Of a DNA stretch of 64,000 bases, positions 1 to 11,146 are shown one piece after another (position 1 is the stretch's first letter; each line of letters begins with the position of its first letter). The DNA is from Adiantum capillus-veneris. Lineage: Eukaryota > Streptophyta > Polypodiopsida > Polypodiales > Pteridaceae. Under the pieces are notes generated by a model. That model was given only the letters and a program-made list of their open reading frames with translations, made no database searches and had not been told where the DNA came from. Position numbers and translations under genes: made by a program. Location: the NCBI GenBank assembly GCA_014529385.2, contig CM043969.1, positions 16,690,446 through 16,754,445 on the forward strand, read 5' to 3'.

Positions 1-836
1 GTAAATAATCGTGATTATTTACTTTTGCCAGTTTTTTGCACTTTTTGGCTTGGTTTGGCAAGTATACACCCTGTTAAAGTCCCTGGACAAGTTTCAATAA
101 GTTTGGACAAATTCTATTCAAATTTATCAAACTGTATTATGCCTGCAGACTCTGATTTCAAGAATTTGTCTTAAGTCTCACTTTTGTGATCCAATTTCAC
201 CAAAATTGATTTGCGTGGTGTACTTGATGCTTGACCTTGTGGTATACTCCAATTTGCAAATTTGTCAATTTTTGAAGCAGATGTAAATAATTGCGATTAT
301 TTACTCCAGCTAATTTTTGCAAATTTTTGTCCCAACTTTGACACAAATCTATTAAACACCTCAAGTTAAGGTCTCTATCCAAGTTTCAACAAGTTTGGAC
401 AAGTTTTGGTCAAATGGTCACGAGTTTTCTGTCCGCAAGACTAATTTTGCAATTTGGTCACAATTTTCAATCCAATGATCCAAATCTTACCAAATTTGGT
501 TTGTGGTCTTATTACAACATGGTAAAGCTAGTGGTATGCCAACTTGGTCAAAAAAGTAAAAAAATGAGGCAGATGATCGCGATTATTTACTTATGGTAAC
601 TTTTTGCATTTTCTTGGCCTATGAATCATATTTCAACAAGTTTGGACAATTTTTTCTCCAATTTACAATCAAGATTCAGAAAGTCAGTACAAACTTTAGT
701 TTTTACCCAATTTTTTGCCAGTTTGGTGATCCAAATCTTTTGTGTCTTTACAAAAGTTGTTTGTATACATGCAATGAGTCAATGGTATGAACCTTGGTCA
801 AATCTGAGCTGAAAGTTAATAATTATGATTATTAAC
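1..836. repeat. ~280-bp tandem repeats headed by palindromes
   Basis: Near-perfect inverted repeats start at 1, 283, ~569 and 815, a spacing of about 282, 286 and 246 bp. The first has 10-nt arms GTAAATAATC and GATTATTTAC around a 2-nt spacer. The second (283-304) and fourth (815-836) have one arm mismatch; in the third (571-590) only the right arm is intact. Each of the first three units also contains 'tttcaayaagtttggacaa' (91-110, 383-402, 631-649). A partial fifth motif starts at 952. The same palindrome occurs at 37,881-37,901 and 56,574-56,594. Confidence 0.75.
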
Positions 837-1470
837 TTCAGACTTGAAATGAACCAATTTTTGCACTTTTTTCAAGGATAGTCCTTTTATGAGTTATTTT
901 AAGCCTATGAATCAAGTCAAAACTTAATTTGGTCTAAAATTTCAAGAAAAAGTAAATAATCTGAGTTGTGGCCAACTCTTGAAATTTTTTACTCAAAGTG
1001 TCCTTGAGCTTACCCACTGGTTCAGACAACTTTTAACCTTACTCTCTAGTCAGATTGAGTGGTTTGGAGTCTTTTTGTGCTATTTCTAGCCGTAGACCTG
1101 AAAATCTGCAACTTCAAATAACAACTCACACTTGATTCTTTCAGAGAGAGCAATGTTATGAAATCCACCTCGGATCCTACTTACCCTACTCCTAGATTCT
1201 CATGCAATGGGGTTGTGGAAAGTATCCACAAACACTCGTCTTCTTGTCTTTTATGGTTCTCAAAATCCTACTTTAATCCTACAATCCTACAATCCTAAAG
1301 GCACTCGACAAGTACGATTACTTCCAAGCTACCTCTACACAGCAAAAGACGACAATCTTAGGCTATGCTGTTTCTAAAAGAAACTTTTTAACTCTATGAG
1401 ATCCTAGAGGAAGTTAAAGGATAACTTCACAAAACACTTGTGTTTTTTCCTAGTTTAGGTCTCTTTGATC
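1..1470 (-). mobile_element. Leader of antisense LTR element X (body off-window)
   Basis: On the minus strand this is untranslated sequence directly downstream of a PBS at 1,471-1,486, so the element runs leftward out of the window. No ORF with a recognisable domain is present. The AT-rich sequence repeats the phrase 'aagtttggacaa' and contains palindromes (separate entry). It is visibly homologous to 56,200-56,806: both have, in order, a 'tgcctgcagactc'-like phrase, 'tctcacttttgtgatcc' and a 'tgatttg/tgatatg...gtgtacttgat'-like phrase. That makes it a family leader rather than unique DNA. The 1,000-1,470 part is non-repetitive and I recognise nothing in it. Confidence 0.6.
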
Positions 1471-1486
1471 CCCATCAACGGCGCCA
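1471..1486 (-). other. Primer-binding site of element X (tRNA-Asp type)
   Basis: The minus strand reads TGGCGCCGTTGATGGG, matching the complement of the plant tRNA-Asp 3' end (TGGCGCCGTTGCCGGG) at 14 of 16 positions. It lies two bases from an LTR edge reading CA on the minus strand, which fixes the element's orientation. Confidence 0.75.
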
Positions 1487-1488
1487 AA

Positions 1489-2600
1489 TGTGGGACGGGT
1501 ATCTAGCCTCACTATCCTATCTTATTGCAGTATTAGCGAGAACCACGATTAGTTTGTCAATCCATGGGATGAAGCTGACTCGACTAGTGCATAGAGGCTA
1601 CAAGAGGGTGTCAATCTCTCAAAAGACAACTAAAAGCTCGCATCTAACTCAAGCTACACTCTAGTGACTGAAATCACTAAAAGCCAATCGCTCATCGGTA
1701 AACAAATCACATCCGTTACAGCATCAAATGACATCCAAACGTAGCGAAACTTCTAGGACATGTTTATAAAACCTAAGCACACATTCTTATGATCTCAAAC
1801 CCCACTATAGATCAAGTGCCAAAATCGCGATTATTAACAACAGTGGATTTTTGACCTAGTAGTTTTCGATCCAGAATACATATAAATGCTTAGCAATGAT
1901 GCCCCAATACCCCGCCTATGCTTAGTTTTTTATTTTGAAGTGTAAATTCCTAGTTGTGATGAAATTAGGCCGCGGGTCGGCGATGCCAAAGCTATGAATT
2001 ACTGTGATGTGCTTACGTCAATTCGTAGAGCTCTTACCTGCGGTTGCAATGCAACAAACGCGACTGCAATTTGACAACCGGGGAGGGGGTAGGAAGTGCG
2101 AGAAGGAAAGAAGTGAGCGCCGTTAGCTCACGCTGTGTATTTCATTATCCAAAACTTAATAATAACTTACAAAAACTGGCTTTTATACCTTAGCCAAGGT
2201 TTTTGATGGTCAAAACTAAGATGGGTAATGACAGGTTGATACAATCTGGAAGCTTGTAGCCCCGACTCATCAATTACAAGGTTTATCCAAAAATTAGGAG
2301 TTACAATATTCCCGATTTATCATGTTTTACAATGAGCACTCCGAAAATGGTATCCGTGTATCTGTGTTATCTTGCTGGCTGCTAACACTTGTGGATGAGA
2401 GACTACGTCTCTATTTATTCGTAGAGCTTGGATTTACTATTGCTTTTATGCATTTTTTGTGCTACTAGTTTTATGGCTGAGTTTATTTCAAACTTCTCTC
2501 AAATAACAAGGAGAACTATGTCAGATTTTTCTCAAGTTCTCACCATAGTTTCCATATATCTACAGTTTATTCTTTGATGATATAGGGATCGAGCGTTACT
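1489..2600 (-). repeat. LTR of element X (outer end not defined)
   Basis: The LTR starts on the plus strand at TGTGGGACGGG, two bases from the PBS; on the minus strand this is the LTR 3' end, ending CCCACA. A minus-strand TATA box (TATAAAA) lies at 2,181-2,187 and fits an LTR promoter with a ~700-bp R-U5. I cannot place the outer end; 2,600 is an approximation, because no second copy is available for comparison. Confidence 0.5.
2181..2187 (-). promoter_or_regulatory. TATA box in LTR of X
   Basis: Minus-strand TATAAAA in the GGTATAAAAGCC context, about 700 bp upstream of the PBS-proximal LTR edge. Confidence 0.4.
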
Positions 2601-2798
2601 CCCACTTTGATAGTGATTGAGTTTGGCTCTCACTTTGATAGTGTTGGGGTAAGCTTAGCTTATCCTAGCTTATGGAGCCTTTCTCTAGCTCTCCATGACC
2701 ATGTACACATCCCAAAAGATGCCCATGTATGTATATATGACCCATGGAGCTTTCTAGCATCTTTCCAAGTACATATGAGGCCAAAAAGAGGTCAAAAT

Positions 2799-3360
2799 TG
2801 TTAGATTTTAGTTTCTTGTCCGGTGGTAACCCCAATATCTCCAAGGAGCAGATTAGGGAATGAGGGTTGTTTTATGGTTGTGTCCCATCGTACTTGAGGT
2901 AGACGTGCCTATTCATGGTGGTGTACTTCGCTATGTTGCTCACTTGGTATGCTGGCATGATGCATGACCCCCATTCCTAGGGTTCCCTGGGGTTGGAGTC
3001 TCAAGTCTTATGCAGTTTTGCTACTAAATATGTGCCCCAGGTCACTTTCAGTGAGTTTACATATTTATTAGCACATTTTAGCCATTTATGGGATTGAGTT
3101 GTTTTCTGGTTGAGATAGGGCAAACTTGTAGTTTCCCTATATAGAACCCCCCCACCTCCTTGTACTTTTGGCATGTTGTTTAGTGCAGAGGTAGCGTTTG
3201 GACACTCACTCTCTCTCTAGAATTTTTAGCTTTGCTAGCGTTTTGTGTTCGTGCATTTTTTCTATGTAGAGTTTTTGGCATCATCATTGATCTCTTTGTC
3301 TTGCTGGTGTTTTCTGGTAGTGATACCTCTCTCCCTTGCTAGCGCTCCCCTTCCACAACA
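2799..3360 (+). repeat. Possible solo LTR
   Basis: The interval begins TGTTAGATTTT and ends CCACAACA, giving TG...CA termini, and has a TATATAG box at 3,138-3,144 followed by a pyrimidine-rich leader. No matching target duplication is visible (aaaat on the left, tttct on the right) and no second copy is in the window. Between 2,600 and 2,799 I see only a duplicated 13-mer, cactttgatagtg, at about 2,607 and 2,632. Confidence 0.3.
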
Positions 3361-3377
3361 TTTCTTCGGTGTGCCCT

Positions 3378-3808
3378 TGAGGGGGCCACTATAATAAAAA
3401 ATGCATATCACGTGGGTTCAACAACAGAGATTATTTTATTTTATATTTTCTCACAGCGTTACATACAAAAGGGTGTCAAAAAAATGATCTTGAAAATTTT
3501 TTAACAGATTGAAAGGGAAAAGGGTTCCTTTTATTGGTGAAAATTTCAAAGCTAAGGGGTTTTATAAATAGTCCTTGATTGCATGGATATGTAGGTTTTA
3601 CATATAGTGACTGGCCCAAGGGTGTGCCACATCCCGTGGTGTGTGCTCATGCCCGTTTGGTGGGTGAGACACACTAGGACCTTGACGGCAAGGAGATCCA
3701 CCACAATAGATACAAGATTTATTGGCTGCCCAATACGAAGAGGTGGTTTGCTTGCAGCTGTACACAAGTTCATCATCTAGTTCACCCTTTTCCATTATAC
3801 TTTTAACA
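3378..3808 (+). repeat. Copia-type LTR (C0), left edge uncertain
   Basis: The sequence ends TTTTAACA directly against TGGTATCAACAC (3,809-3,820), a near match to the tRNA-iMet PBS typical of Ty1/copia elements. A TATAAATA box lies at 3,563-3,570 and a CACGTG G-box near 3,410. The TG start at 3,378 is one of several possibilities. The body of this element was interrupted ~95 bp downstream by G0. Confidence 0.5.
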
Positions 3809-3820
3809 TGGTATCAACAC
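3809..3820 (+). other. Primer-binding site of C0 (tRNA-iMet type)
   Basis: TGGTATCAACAC follows an LTR-like ACA end; the usual copia PBS is TGGTATCAGAGC, so 10 of 12 bases agree. Confidence 0.5.
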
Positions 3821-3912
3821 CACGGCGTGCTCTCAAATTGGATCGGTGATTTATGTGAGTTGGTGATGCTGGTTTTTTGTGACCAAAAGAGATGATTTGC
3901 TATTTTTCTATG

Positions 3913-4391
3913 TGTAGAAGGCAAAGACAGTCTTGGCAGGCGGGAACTGTCCCTTAGAAGATCGGCCAGCGGGAGGCAATCAAACTGGCAGTAATTACCA
4001 CATGCAGTTACTGTAGTAACTCAAGAGAGCTATAAATAGGACCCGCTACATTGTAATCGGGTTTTGAGCTGTTTATAATTGGCTTTAGCTTTCTTAGCAC
4101 TTACGAGTTCTTCGCCTCTAGCTTCACTTTGTAATCATCAATTCTGTAATCATTTGAGCTTGATCGTTACACACTGTACTGGTTGACCTTGAGCTATTAA
4201 TCTGAATCAGCAAATACTCTTCCTAGTTTTCTAGTTATGTCTCTAGTTCTAGTATCATATTCCAGTTCAGTTACCTATTTCAGTTCAATCAATGCTCTGT
4301 TCCATTCTCACTATCTAAACTGACGACATACCCAGTAGCTTTAAATTCTAACACCCAAATTAGCTGTCTGAAGAGATCAGCTTCAATTCCA
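3913..4391 (+). repeat. G0 5' LTR
   Basis: Starts TGTAGAAGGC, ends AATTCCA, with TATAAAT at 4,031-4,037. From 'gtaatcgggtt' to the end it is clearly homologous to the 3' LTR. The first ~135 bp (U3) do not resemble the 3' LTR's U3, although lengths and target duplication agree. Confidence 0.8.
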
Positions 4392-4394
4392 TTT

Positions 4395-4409
4395 TGGCAA
4401 TCACGGTGG
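4395..4409 (+). other. G0 primer-binding site candidate
   Basis: TGGCAATCACGGTGG begins four bases after the LTR end. I do not recognise the matching tRNA; position is the main evidence. Confidence 0.45.
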
Positions 4410-4473
4410 TTAGAGCTGTTCGCTCTTTGACAAATAAACACTTATCTCCCCGTTTGAATTTTTAGCTAATTAC

Positions 4474-5952
4474 ATGGCGCCCAAAGTCACATGGTCGTAA
4501 ACCGTCAACCTGGTTAGGCACTGATCCAGGCCACGTCGACCCTATTCCTGAGGTCTCAGAAAGAGAGTCTCAGCATAAGAAGGACCCAGAGAGCGAGACT
4601 GAGGCTCATGAGGAGCACAGTCATGCTGATGAGGCCAAGGACTCTCAGTACTCCAGTCATTCCAGAAGGGAAGGGCTGAGCGGGAAGAACACAAAACCAG
4701 GGGTTCTCGGTCCACGCATAAGTCAGATGGGGCCAAAGGCAGTAAGGGCAATCGTCACAGTTCCAGCAAAAACGCCAGATAAGAGATACCGAGATTGAGA
4801 CTGAAGAAGAAGTTGACTGGGATTCTGATACAAATCATTACAAAAAGTCTTATCACCGTAGTCAGACTTCCAAGGGCAGAAGAAGCATGGATGATGTTGT
4901 CCGGCATGATTATACTTCTTCCTTGAAAATCTCTTTCCCAGTTTTCAAAGGAGGGAAGAAAGATGATCTAGATGTTCTTATTCAAGCTTTTGAACAATAT
5001 GCTGAGCTGAAGATATTGAAGAAGATGACTGGGGAAAATATTTTCCTCAGACACTCAAAGATGTAGCACGAAAATGGTACTACCATTACCCAGCCTTCCA
5101 ACTCAAATCATACAACAAATTGCTCAAAGATTTTAGATTGTAATATTCAGATAATAGGGGTGATGAGTACATCCTCTGCAAGGTAGATAAGATTAGACAA
5201 GAGGAATTATCAGTGAGAAGTTATGTTGAAAAGATCAAGGAGTTAACCAGGCAATTGCGGGAGCCACCATCAGAAAAGAGGCTATGTGCATGGTTTCTGA
5301 ATGGATTCCGTAGTAAGAAGCTCAGAGAACAAGAGTTACCAGCACCAACAAAGAGATTCAATGATTTAGTGCAGAGAGCTTTGAAACTTGAACAACAAGC
5401 TAAAAAGGAGAGAAGTCACAAAAAGAGGAGGTCCCGTAGCAGCAGTTCTTCCTCTGAGAATTTTGATTCTAGTGCAACTTCCAGCAGCTCTAACAGTGGC
5501 TCAGATGAGAAAAGCAACGACAAGGCTAAGAAGGGGTCTTGGTCCCAAAAAATTTGATGAAATGGCCTGCATATTGCCAAAATCAGTCAAATAAGACAAG
5601 TAGTTAGGAGAATGGAAACTTGGTGCTAAAGATCATGTTTCCAATGAATGTCCACAATGATATCTATTGCAAAGAGTATGGTTATTTATGGAATAATTGT
5701 GGCATTTGCATTCATCACTTCAAGAAGGAAAAGGATCTTTCAGTAGTAGCATTTACCAATGTTGAACCAGTTAGAGTAGAGATAACCAGTGTACCCCAAG
5801 AAGAGAAATCAGGAACTAGTGGTACTGGTATTGGGCGCGGCAGATACCAAGGAGGTACTGGTCGAGGCCGGGGTTAGGGTCATGGTAATTTTCAAAACCA
5901 AAGCCTAAATTGTTATACTTGTGGCAAGTATGGTCACTTTGCGGCTCAATGT
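4474..5952 (+). pseudogene. G0 gag with CCHC zinc knuckle
   Basis: The nucleocapsid knuckle CYTCGKYGHFAAQC (CX2CX4HX4C) at 5,911-5,952 identifies gag. Upstream, 4,900-5,560 encodes a capsid-like region including FPVFKGGKKDD, then a 114-codon open stretch (5,213-5,557) with SYVEKIKELTRQLR and LCAWFLNGFR, ending in a Lys/Arg- and Ser-rich segment, as is common before knuckles. The first plausible ATG is at 4,474 after the PBS. Several frameshifts and stops separate the pieces, so no full-length Gag can be made. The 4,474-4,860 part is charged and degenerate. Confidence 0.7.
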
Positions 5953-6689
5953 CCAGAGGCTCCCACTACTCGGCTACTAAAGCGAAAGTCCTAGAGCCAG
6001 TTCTAGTGAGAGCAGTTACATGCAGTAAAGGGGTAGTCATTGAGGAAATCCCAGAGGAGCATGCAAAACTAGTCGGTGGTGAAACTAGAAAATGGACTTA
6101 GTAGAGAGAGGTATAGAAGGCAAAGGGCAAAGAGAAGGTAGTCGACAAATGGCGGGAGCAGAGAGGACTAGCGGCTAAGATCACTGAAGATCTAGCCAAG
6201 AAGCTACCAAAGCAGCCAGAAAGTTCTAAGGCTCGAGTCATTCAGAAGATACCAGCCCAGTCTTCTGAGAAAGGATAGTAAGATCACTTAGGATCTGGAC
6301 TTTTTGAGATCATGCTAGCTGCAGTCCACTGGCTGCAGTCCAAGGACTAGCGGAGGATCTAGAAAATGTCAAATCAAATCTAATTGAAATAGGAAACAGT
6401 GCAGAAGGGAAAGATGACATCAGAGCGGAGGATTGGCACTGTGCAGATGGTTCAGTTTCTTCAAGTTCTGAGGATAACTTTGATCAAGAGAGAGAGGAAA
6501 TACATGTAAAGATTTGTGAGAGAATTCAAAAACTAACAGTTGAATTAGAAGACATAAAAAAAACTTTGCTTGAAGCAGTGGAATTCATCAAGCAGCAAAG
6601 GAAAACTGAAGCCGACGCTAGAACAGTTGACTTTGCAGCTGTCAGGGATGATGAAGTGCTGGTGATCCAGGTAGACTACAAAAAGTCAG

Positions 6690-7160
6690 AAAAGAATGGG
6701 AACCACTATCCAGTGTCATACTGGATGGAGGGGCAGGTGTCAACATCCTGGGGGCACACCTTCAACAAAGAATGGGAATCACAAACTTGAAACCAGCATC
6801 ATTCAAGATTCAGATGGCCGATCACAGAGTTGTGCAAGCAACTAGGATGATTGAAAATATGCAGATAAGGGTATGAAAAGAAAAGTTCAAGACCAGTTAG
6901 TTCTGGATGCGCAAGGTGCATATGGGATGTTATTGGGACACCCATGGCTGTGAACAGCACAGGCTGTTCACGACTATGCCAATTAGACTTTGACAATATA
7001 GGGTTCCAATAGAATAATTTATGTACATACAAACAACACCAAAAACTGGAGGAAGGCATTGCAACCAGAGGATCTTTGTCAGAAATATGGGGTAAAGAAA
7101 ATTGAGAGAATGCTGGCGGCAATGAATATTTTTCCATTGGTGGAGATAGACAAGGACCAG
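6690..7160 (+). pseudogene. G0 aspartic protease region
   Basis: VILDGGAGVNILG (around 6,715-6,753) is the retropepsin active-site loop in the D-G-G-A form common in plant gypsy elements. It is followed by the IQMADHRVVQ strand and, near 6,925, an LLGHPWL motif where families usually have LLGRPWL. Stops and frameshifts break the domain. A perfect 9-bp inverted repeat (GTGAACAGC, 4-nt loop, GCTGTTCAC, 6,950-6,971) lies in the coding stretch and is probably chance. The gap 5,953-6,690 is a decayed charged linker. Confidence 0.65.
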
Positions 7161-7530
7161 GCTGAAAATCAATGAAGCAATTTCCAGATTAGTTCACTAA
7201 ATTGAATCCTCGAGAAATACCAGTTCAGCTAACTAGATGGCTGCAAAACCCAGTTGACTCCAAAGAAGAGGTGTTAGATTCTAGTACACCTGTGGCCACT
7301 AAAGAAATGCACTCTGAAAATGTTTCTGAAGATCAGAATGACAGTTCAGAACTACAGGGACCGTCTTGGAATTATGATGAGGAATCAACCGAAAGGAAGG
7401 GAGGTGGGCCTAACTAGTTGCTTCCAGATGACCAAGAATCAAAGAGTGGAATCTGGGTTCTGAGAAAAATCCTCGACTGATCAGGGTAAACAAGCATCTG
7501 AACCCAGAAATGAAATAAAAAGCTCGCCAC

Positions 7531-8245
7531 ATGTTCCAAAAGTACAAAGATGTATTCACATGGGAACATACCGATCTAAAAGGTGTAGATATAGAGGTCT
7601 ATCAACATAGAATACCTTTGAAGCCAGATGCCAGATCAGTGTGTCTGCAACGGAACAAAATGAATCCAAATTACACCAAGAAGGTCAAAGAAGAAATCGA
7701 CAACCTTTTGAAGGCTGGATTCATCACAGAGGTAGCCAGTAGGTGACTGGTTGTTTCCAATTATGGTCGTGCCCAAGAAAAATGGAAAGCTCAGGGTTTG
7801 TGTGGATTATCGTAAGGTGAATACTCAAACAATCAAGGATCCTTTTCCATTACCTTTTACATCGGACATGCTTCTTGATGAGATTGCAGGCCATGAGATG
7901 TATAGCTTCATGGATGGCTATAGTGGTTATAATCAGCTAAAAATTGCTCTTGAAGATCGGAGTAAAACCGCTTTTATTATTGAATGGGGTGCATTCATGT
8001 ATCTGGTCATGTCATTCGATCTTTGCAATGCTTCGACAACATTCCAACTGTGTATGATGGAAATATTCAATGAATTTATGCACCAATTTCTTGCAATATT
8101 TATGGATGATTTCACTGTGTTTTCCACAGAAGAGAAGCATTTATTATTTTTGGAAATGGTCTTTCAAAGATGTAAGGAAAAGAGGATCTGTTTGAACCCA
8201 TTCAAATCTGTTTTTTTTGTCTAAAAGGGACAACTACTGGGACAT
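7531..8245 (+). pseudogene. G0 reverse transcriptase
   Basis: The order of RT motifs is clear: a YKDVFTWEHTDLKG lead-in, VVPKKNGKLRVCVDYRKVN, FPLPFTSDMLLDEIAG, MYSFMDGYSGYNQ, a degraded FGL.NAP block (here DLCNASTTFQ), and the catalytic IFMDDF at about 8,098-8,115. A one-base frame change lies near 7,740 and a TAA at 8,222, just before the LLGHMVS connection segment. The gag-pol linker 7,200-7,420 is acidic and has no domain I recognise. Confidence 0.85.
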
Positions 8246-9016
8246 ATGGTGTCTAGGAATGGTATAGAGATGGCCAATGATAAGATCCAGAGTGTCCAGC
8301 AGGCCAAGGCACCTCGAATAACATCAGATTTAAGTTCATTCCTGGGATATATCAATTTTTGTAGAAGATTTACTCATATGTTTGCTTCCAAGGCATTACC
8401 CTTGTATGAGCTCACAAAGAAAACCAGCAAGTTCAATTGGATTGTTGAATGTGAGGAGAGTTTTCAGTGTTTGAACAATGCCATCATCAGTAAGCCAGTA
8501 CTCCGACAACCGGATTGGGAAGTTATCTTCCATGTACATGTCGATGCATTGGGACTAGCAATGAGAGCAATCCTGGCTCAACCCAAAGGGAGGTCGGACT
8601 ATCCTGTATATTTTGCTAGTCACGGAGATTCAACCAAGCTTAGCCAGGTTGAACAAGGATATACTACTACGGAGAGAGAAGCTTTAGAAATGGTTTTCAG
8701 TGCCACTAAGTTTCGACATTATTTGTTGAGCAAGCTATTTCATTTTTATGTGGATCAATAGGCATTATTATTTTTTATCAAGAAAGTTATTATTCAAGGC
8801 CGATTGATTAGATGGATGATGTTCCTCATGGAATTCGAATTCCGTATATTTCATAAGCCCAGTAAGTCCAGAAGCACTGATGGTTATTCAAAAGTATCCT
8901 TGAGAGATGAGCTAGTGGACGCAGAATTGATCCAGGTGATAGCTGAGAAAATCATAGATCCAGAATGGTCTGATGTATATCAGTTCCTTTCCAAAGGAGG
9001 ATTCCCAGAAAACTAG
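8246..9016 (+). pseudogene. G0 RT thumb and RNase H
   Basis: After the RT connection (SSFLGYINFCRRFT, LYELTKK) comes RNase H with the three acidic positions in place: VHVDAL, TEREAL and FYVDQ. A TAG at ~8,759 sits where the family has Gln in VDHQALL, consistent with CAG to TAG. The frame continues through the GYSK segment and stops at a TAG near 9,014. Confidence 0.8.
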
Positions 9017-9079
9017 ACGCAAAATCAGAAGAAGGCTCTGATTATTAAGAATCTGAAGTTCACCACCATCATCGGAGGT

Positions 9080-10240
9080 TTGCTCTATAGATTGGGAGTA
9101 GATGGGGTTCTTCGAAGGTGTGTGCCGATGGAAGGAAGGATGCAAGTTATTTTTGAGGCACACGAAGGGGATTTCAGAGGACATTTCTCCACTGATATTA
9201 CTTATAAGAAGATTTTGCAGGCTGGATTGTGGTGGCATACTTTGATATATGATGTTCAAAGTTTTTTTAAAACATGTGATATATGTCAGAGGATGGGTAG
9301 ACCAACAACAATAGATATGACCCCACTTACTTCAGTTCAACCAGTGGGAGTATTTATGAAATGGGGTATGGACTTCATGGGCCCATTCAAGAAGATTACT
9401 CCTAGGAAGAACCAGTGTATATTAATGGCCACTTGTTATGTCACCAAATGGATCAAGGCCAAGGCTCTTCTAGATAACACCGCAAAGTCCACTGTTGTCT
9501 TCTCATTTGAAAATATTATCTGTCGTTATGGATGCCCTGTGGAGATTGTGTCTGATCAAGGAACACACTTTATTAATGATGTTATGGATATTCTGATGGA
9601 CATGCTTTCAGTAAAACACAGGAAGTCAATGCCATATTATCCTAGGTGTAATGGGCAAGCTAAAAGAAAAAACAAAACCATCAAGAACATTTTCACCAAG
9701 ATTGTGCAGAAGGAGCCACACGAATGGAATATTAAGCTCCAAACTACTCTATGGGCCTACAAGACAGCTTACAAAGTTACCGATGGACTGACACCATTCA
9801 GAATGGTGTATGGTACTAGCGTTGTAGTGCCTATGGAATTTATGATTCTTAGTCTCAAGATGGCGGTGGAATATGGATTTAATTTTAATCACAATCTTAA
9901 ATAGAGACTAGAGGAACCAACACAGCTAGATGAGTTAAGACAACAAGCTATGCTGGAACAGAAGATTGTTCAGCAAAGAAGGAATCACTGGTATGATAGG
10001 AGAATCAAAGTTAGGGAATTCTAGAAGGACGACTTGGTTTTGCTCTATCAATCCAAACTGGGCCCGAAGAAGCCAAACTTAAAGATAGCATGGGCTGGTC
10101 CATATGAAATGGACTGGGTGTTTTCCAATGGCACAGTAAGGTTGAAGGATTTATCTGGATTACTGCTGCCAAGTGTCTATAATGGGACCAAGATCAAGCT
10201 ATATTATCCTAATGAGAAACAGACTTCCAAAGAAGGAGAT
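9080..10240 (+). pseudogene. G0 integrase with GPY/F-type C-terminus
   Basis: The N-terminal HHCC finger reads HEGDFRGH then CDIC. The catalytic core has WGMDFMGP and VSDQGTHF for the first two Asp, but the third acidic position reads NGQAKRKNK: the DDE glutamate is Lys (codon 9,662-9,664). The C-terminal part continues in the same frame past TAGs at ~9,902 and ~10,022 and contains WAGPYEMDWVFSNGTVRL, the GPY/F module. With the Glu gone and stops in frame the enzyme is dead. No chromodomain follows. Confidence 0.85.
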
Positions 10241-10424
10241 ACTGGCATTCTGGATACTAATGGTCCGAAATTTTCAGAACCAACTATTTTGAACCTCTTC
10301 CATTTACAACCAATACTAGAGCCAGTCACGGTGTCAGCAAAGTCTCAGCATGACAAAATAGTGCTAGTGTCAGAGTCAGTGAAGTGTCAGAGTCAGTATC
10401 AGTTTTTATGGGGAAAAGGGCCAG

Positions 10425-10904
10425 TGATAATCATTAAAAGGAACATGGGAAGTATAAGCCAATGCATGTATACCACGTCGCCGACGGTGCACAAAACTCT
10501 AGGAATGGTAAGTAGTGGAGATTTTATAGCGCGAATGCGTATAAAAGTAAGGAGGGTGGGTAAGTAATCGGGTTCCGAACTGTTTGTATTTGGATTTAGC
10601 TTTCTTAGCACTTACAAGTTCTTTGCCTCTAGCTTCACTTTGTAATCATTCAATTTTGTAATCATATAAGCTTGAACCATTACACATTGTATTGGTTGAC
10701 CTTGAGCTATTAATCTGAATCAGCAAATACTCTTCCTAGTTTTCCAATTATGTCTCTCGTTCCAGTATCATATTCTGGTTCAGTTATCTATTTCAGTTCA
10801 GTCAATGCTTTGTGCCAGTCTCACTATCTGAACTGACGGCATACCCAGTAGCTTTAAATTCTAACGTTGGAATTAGTTGTCTGAAGAGATCAGTTCTAGT
10901 TCCA
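10425..10904 (+). repeat. G0 3' LTR
   Basis: Preceded by the purine-rich GGGGAAAAGGGCCAG, starting TGATAATC and ending AGTTCCA, 480 bp against 479 bp for the 5' copy. A TATAAAA box lies near 10,530. The R-U5 half aligns closely with 4,060-4,391; the U3 does not. CTATG follows at 10,905-10,909. Confidence 0.8.
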
Positions 10905-10909
10905 CTATG

Positions 10910-11146
10910 TTTTTCACTCTTTTGGGTCTGATTTTGGCTATAATGGGCAGATTTCTAGATTTAACCTGCTATTGCCTTATCACATGCCTAGATTCTCCAA
11001 CACCATGGAGAAGAGTGATGATTCTGAAACCTATTTAGCCCATGGTGATGAAGTGAACCATCAGGATGGGATCGGTGATAACGGTGACAACACTGTCAAC
11101 AAAGAATGGGGAGATTGGTCCCATTTCTACTCCAATGTAGGTGATT
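10910..11146 (+). pseudogene. C0 leader remainder and start of an ORF
   Basis: If G0 is removed, this is the continuation of the C0 leader begun at 3,809. An ATG at 11,005 opens 47 codons rich in Asp, Glu, Asn and Gly (it begins MEKSDDSETYL and includes KEWGDWSHFYSN) and stops just as the LTR fragment at 11,147 starts. Position after a copia PBS suggests a gag N-terminus, but the residues match no family I can name. Confidence 0.35.

Larger units (their letters stand above)
3913..10904 (+). mobile_element. G0: full-length decayed Ty3/gypsy retrotransposon
   Basis: The 6,992-bp element has LTRs of 479 and 480 bp and is flanked by the 5-bp duplication CTATG (3,908-3,912 and 10,905-10,909). The order is 5' LTR, PBS, gag, zinc knuckle, protease, RT, RNase H, integrase, 3' LTR, the Ty3/gypsy order. 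No chromodomain is seen after the integrase. From about 7,745 to 10,567 pol lies in one frame interrupted by five stops (TAA 8,222; TAG at ~8,759, ~9,014, ~9,902 and ~10,022). It inserted into the leader of C0. Confidence 0.88.

Noticed and set aside
1-836. CRISPR-like array
   Set aside because: Repeat spacing of ~280 bp, homologous spacers and a plant retroelement context rule out CRISPR; it is a leader tandem repeat.
6950-6971. 9-bp perfect hairpin in G0
   Set aside because: Lies within decayed pol coding sequence around a conserved LLGHPWL block; no sign of function and short enough to be chance.
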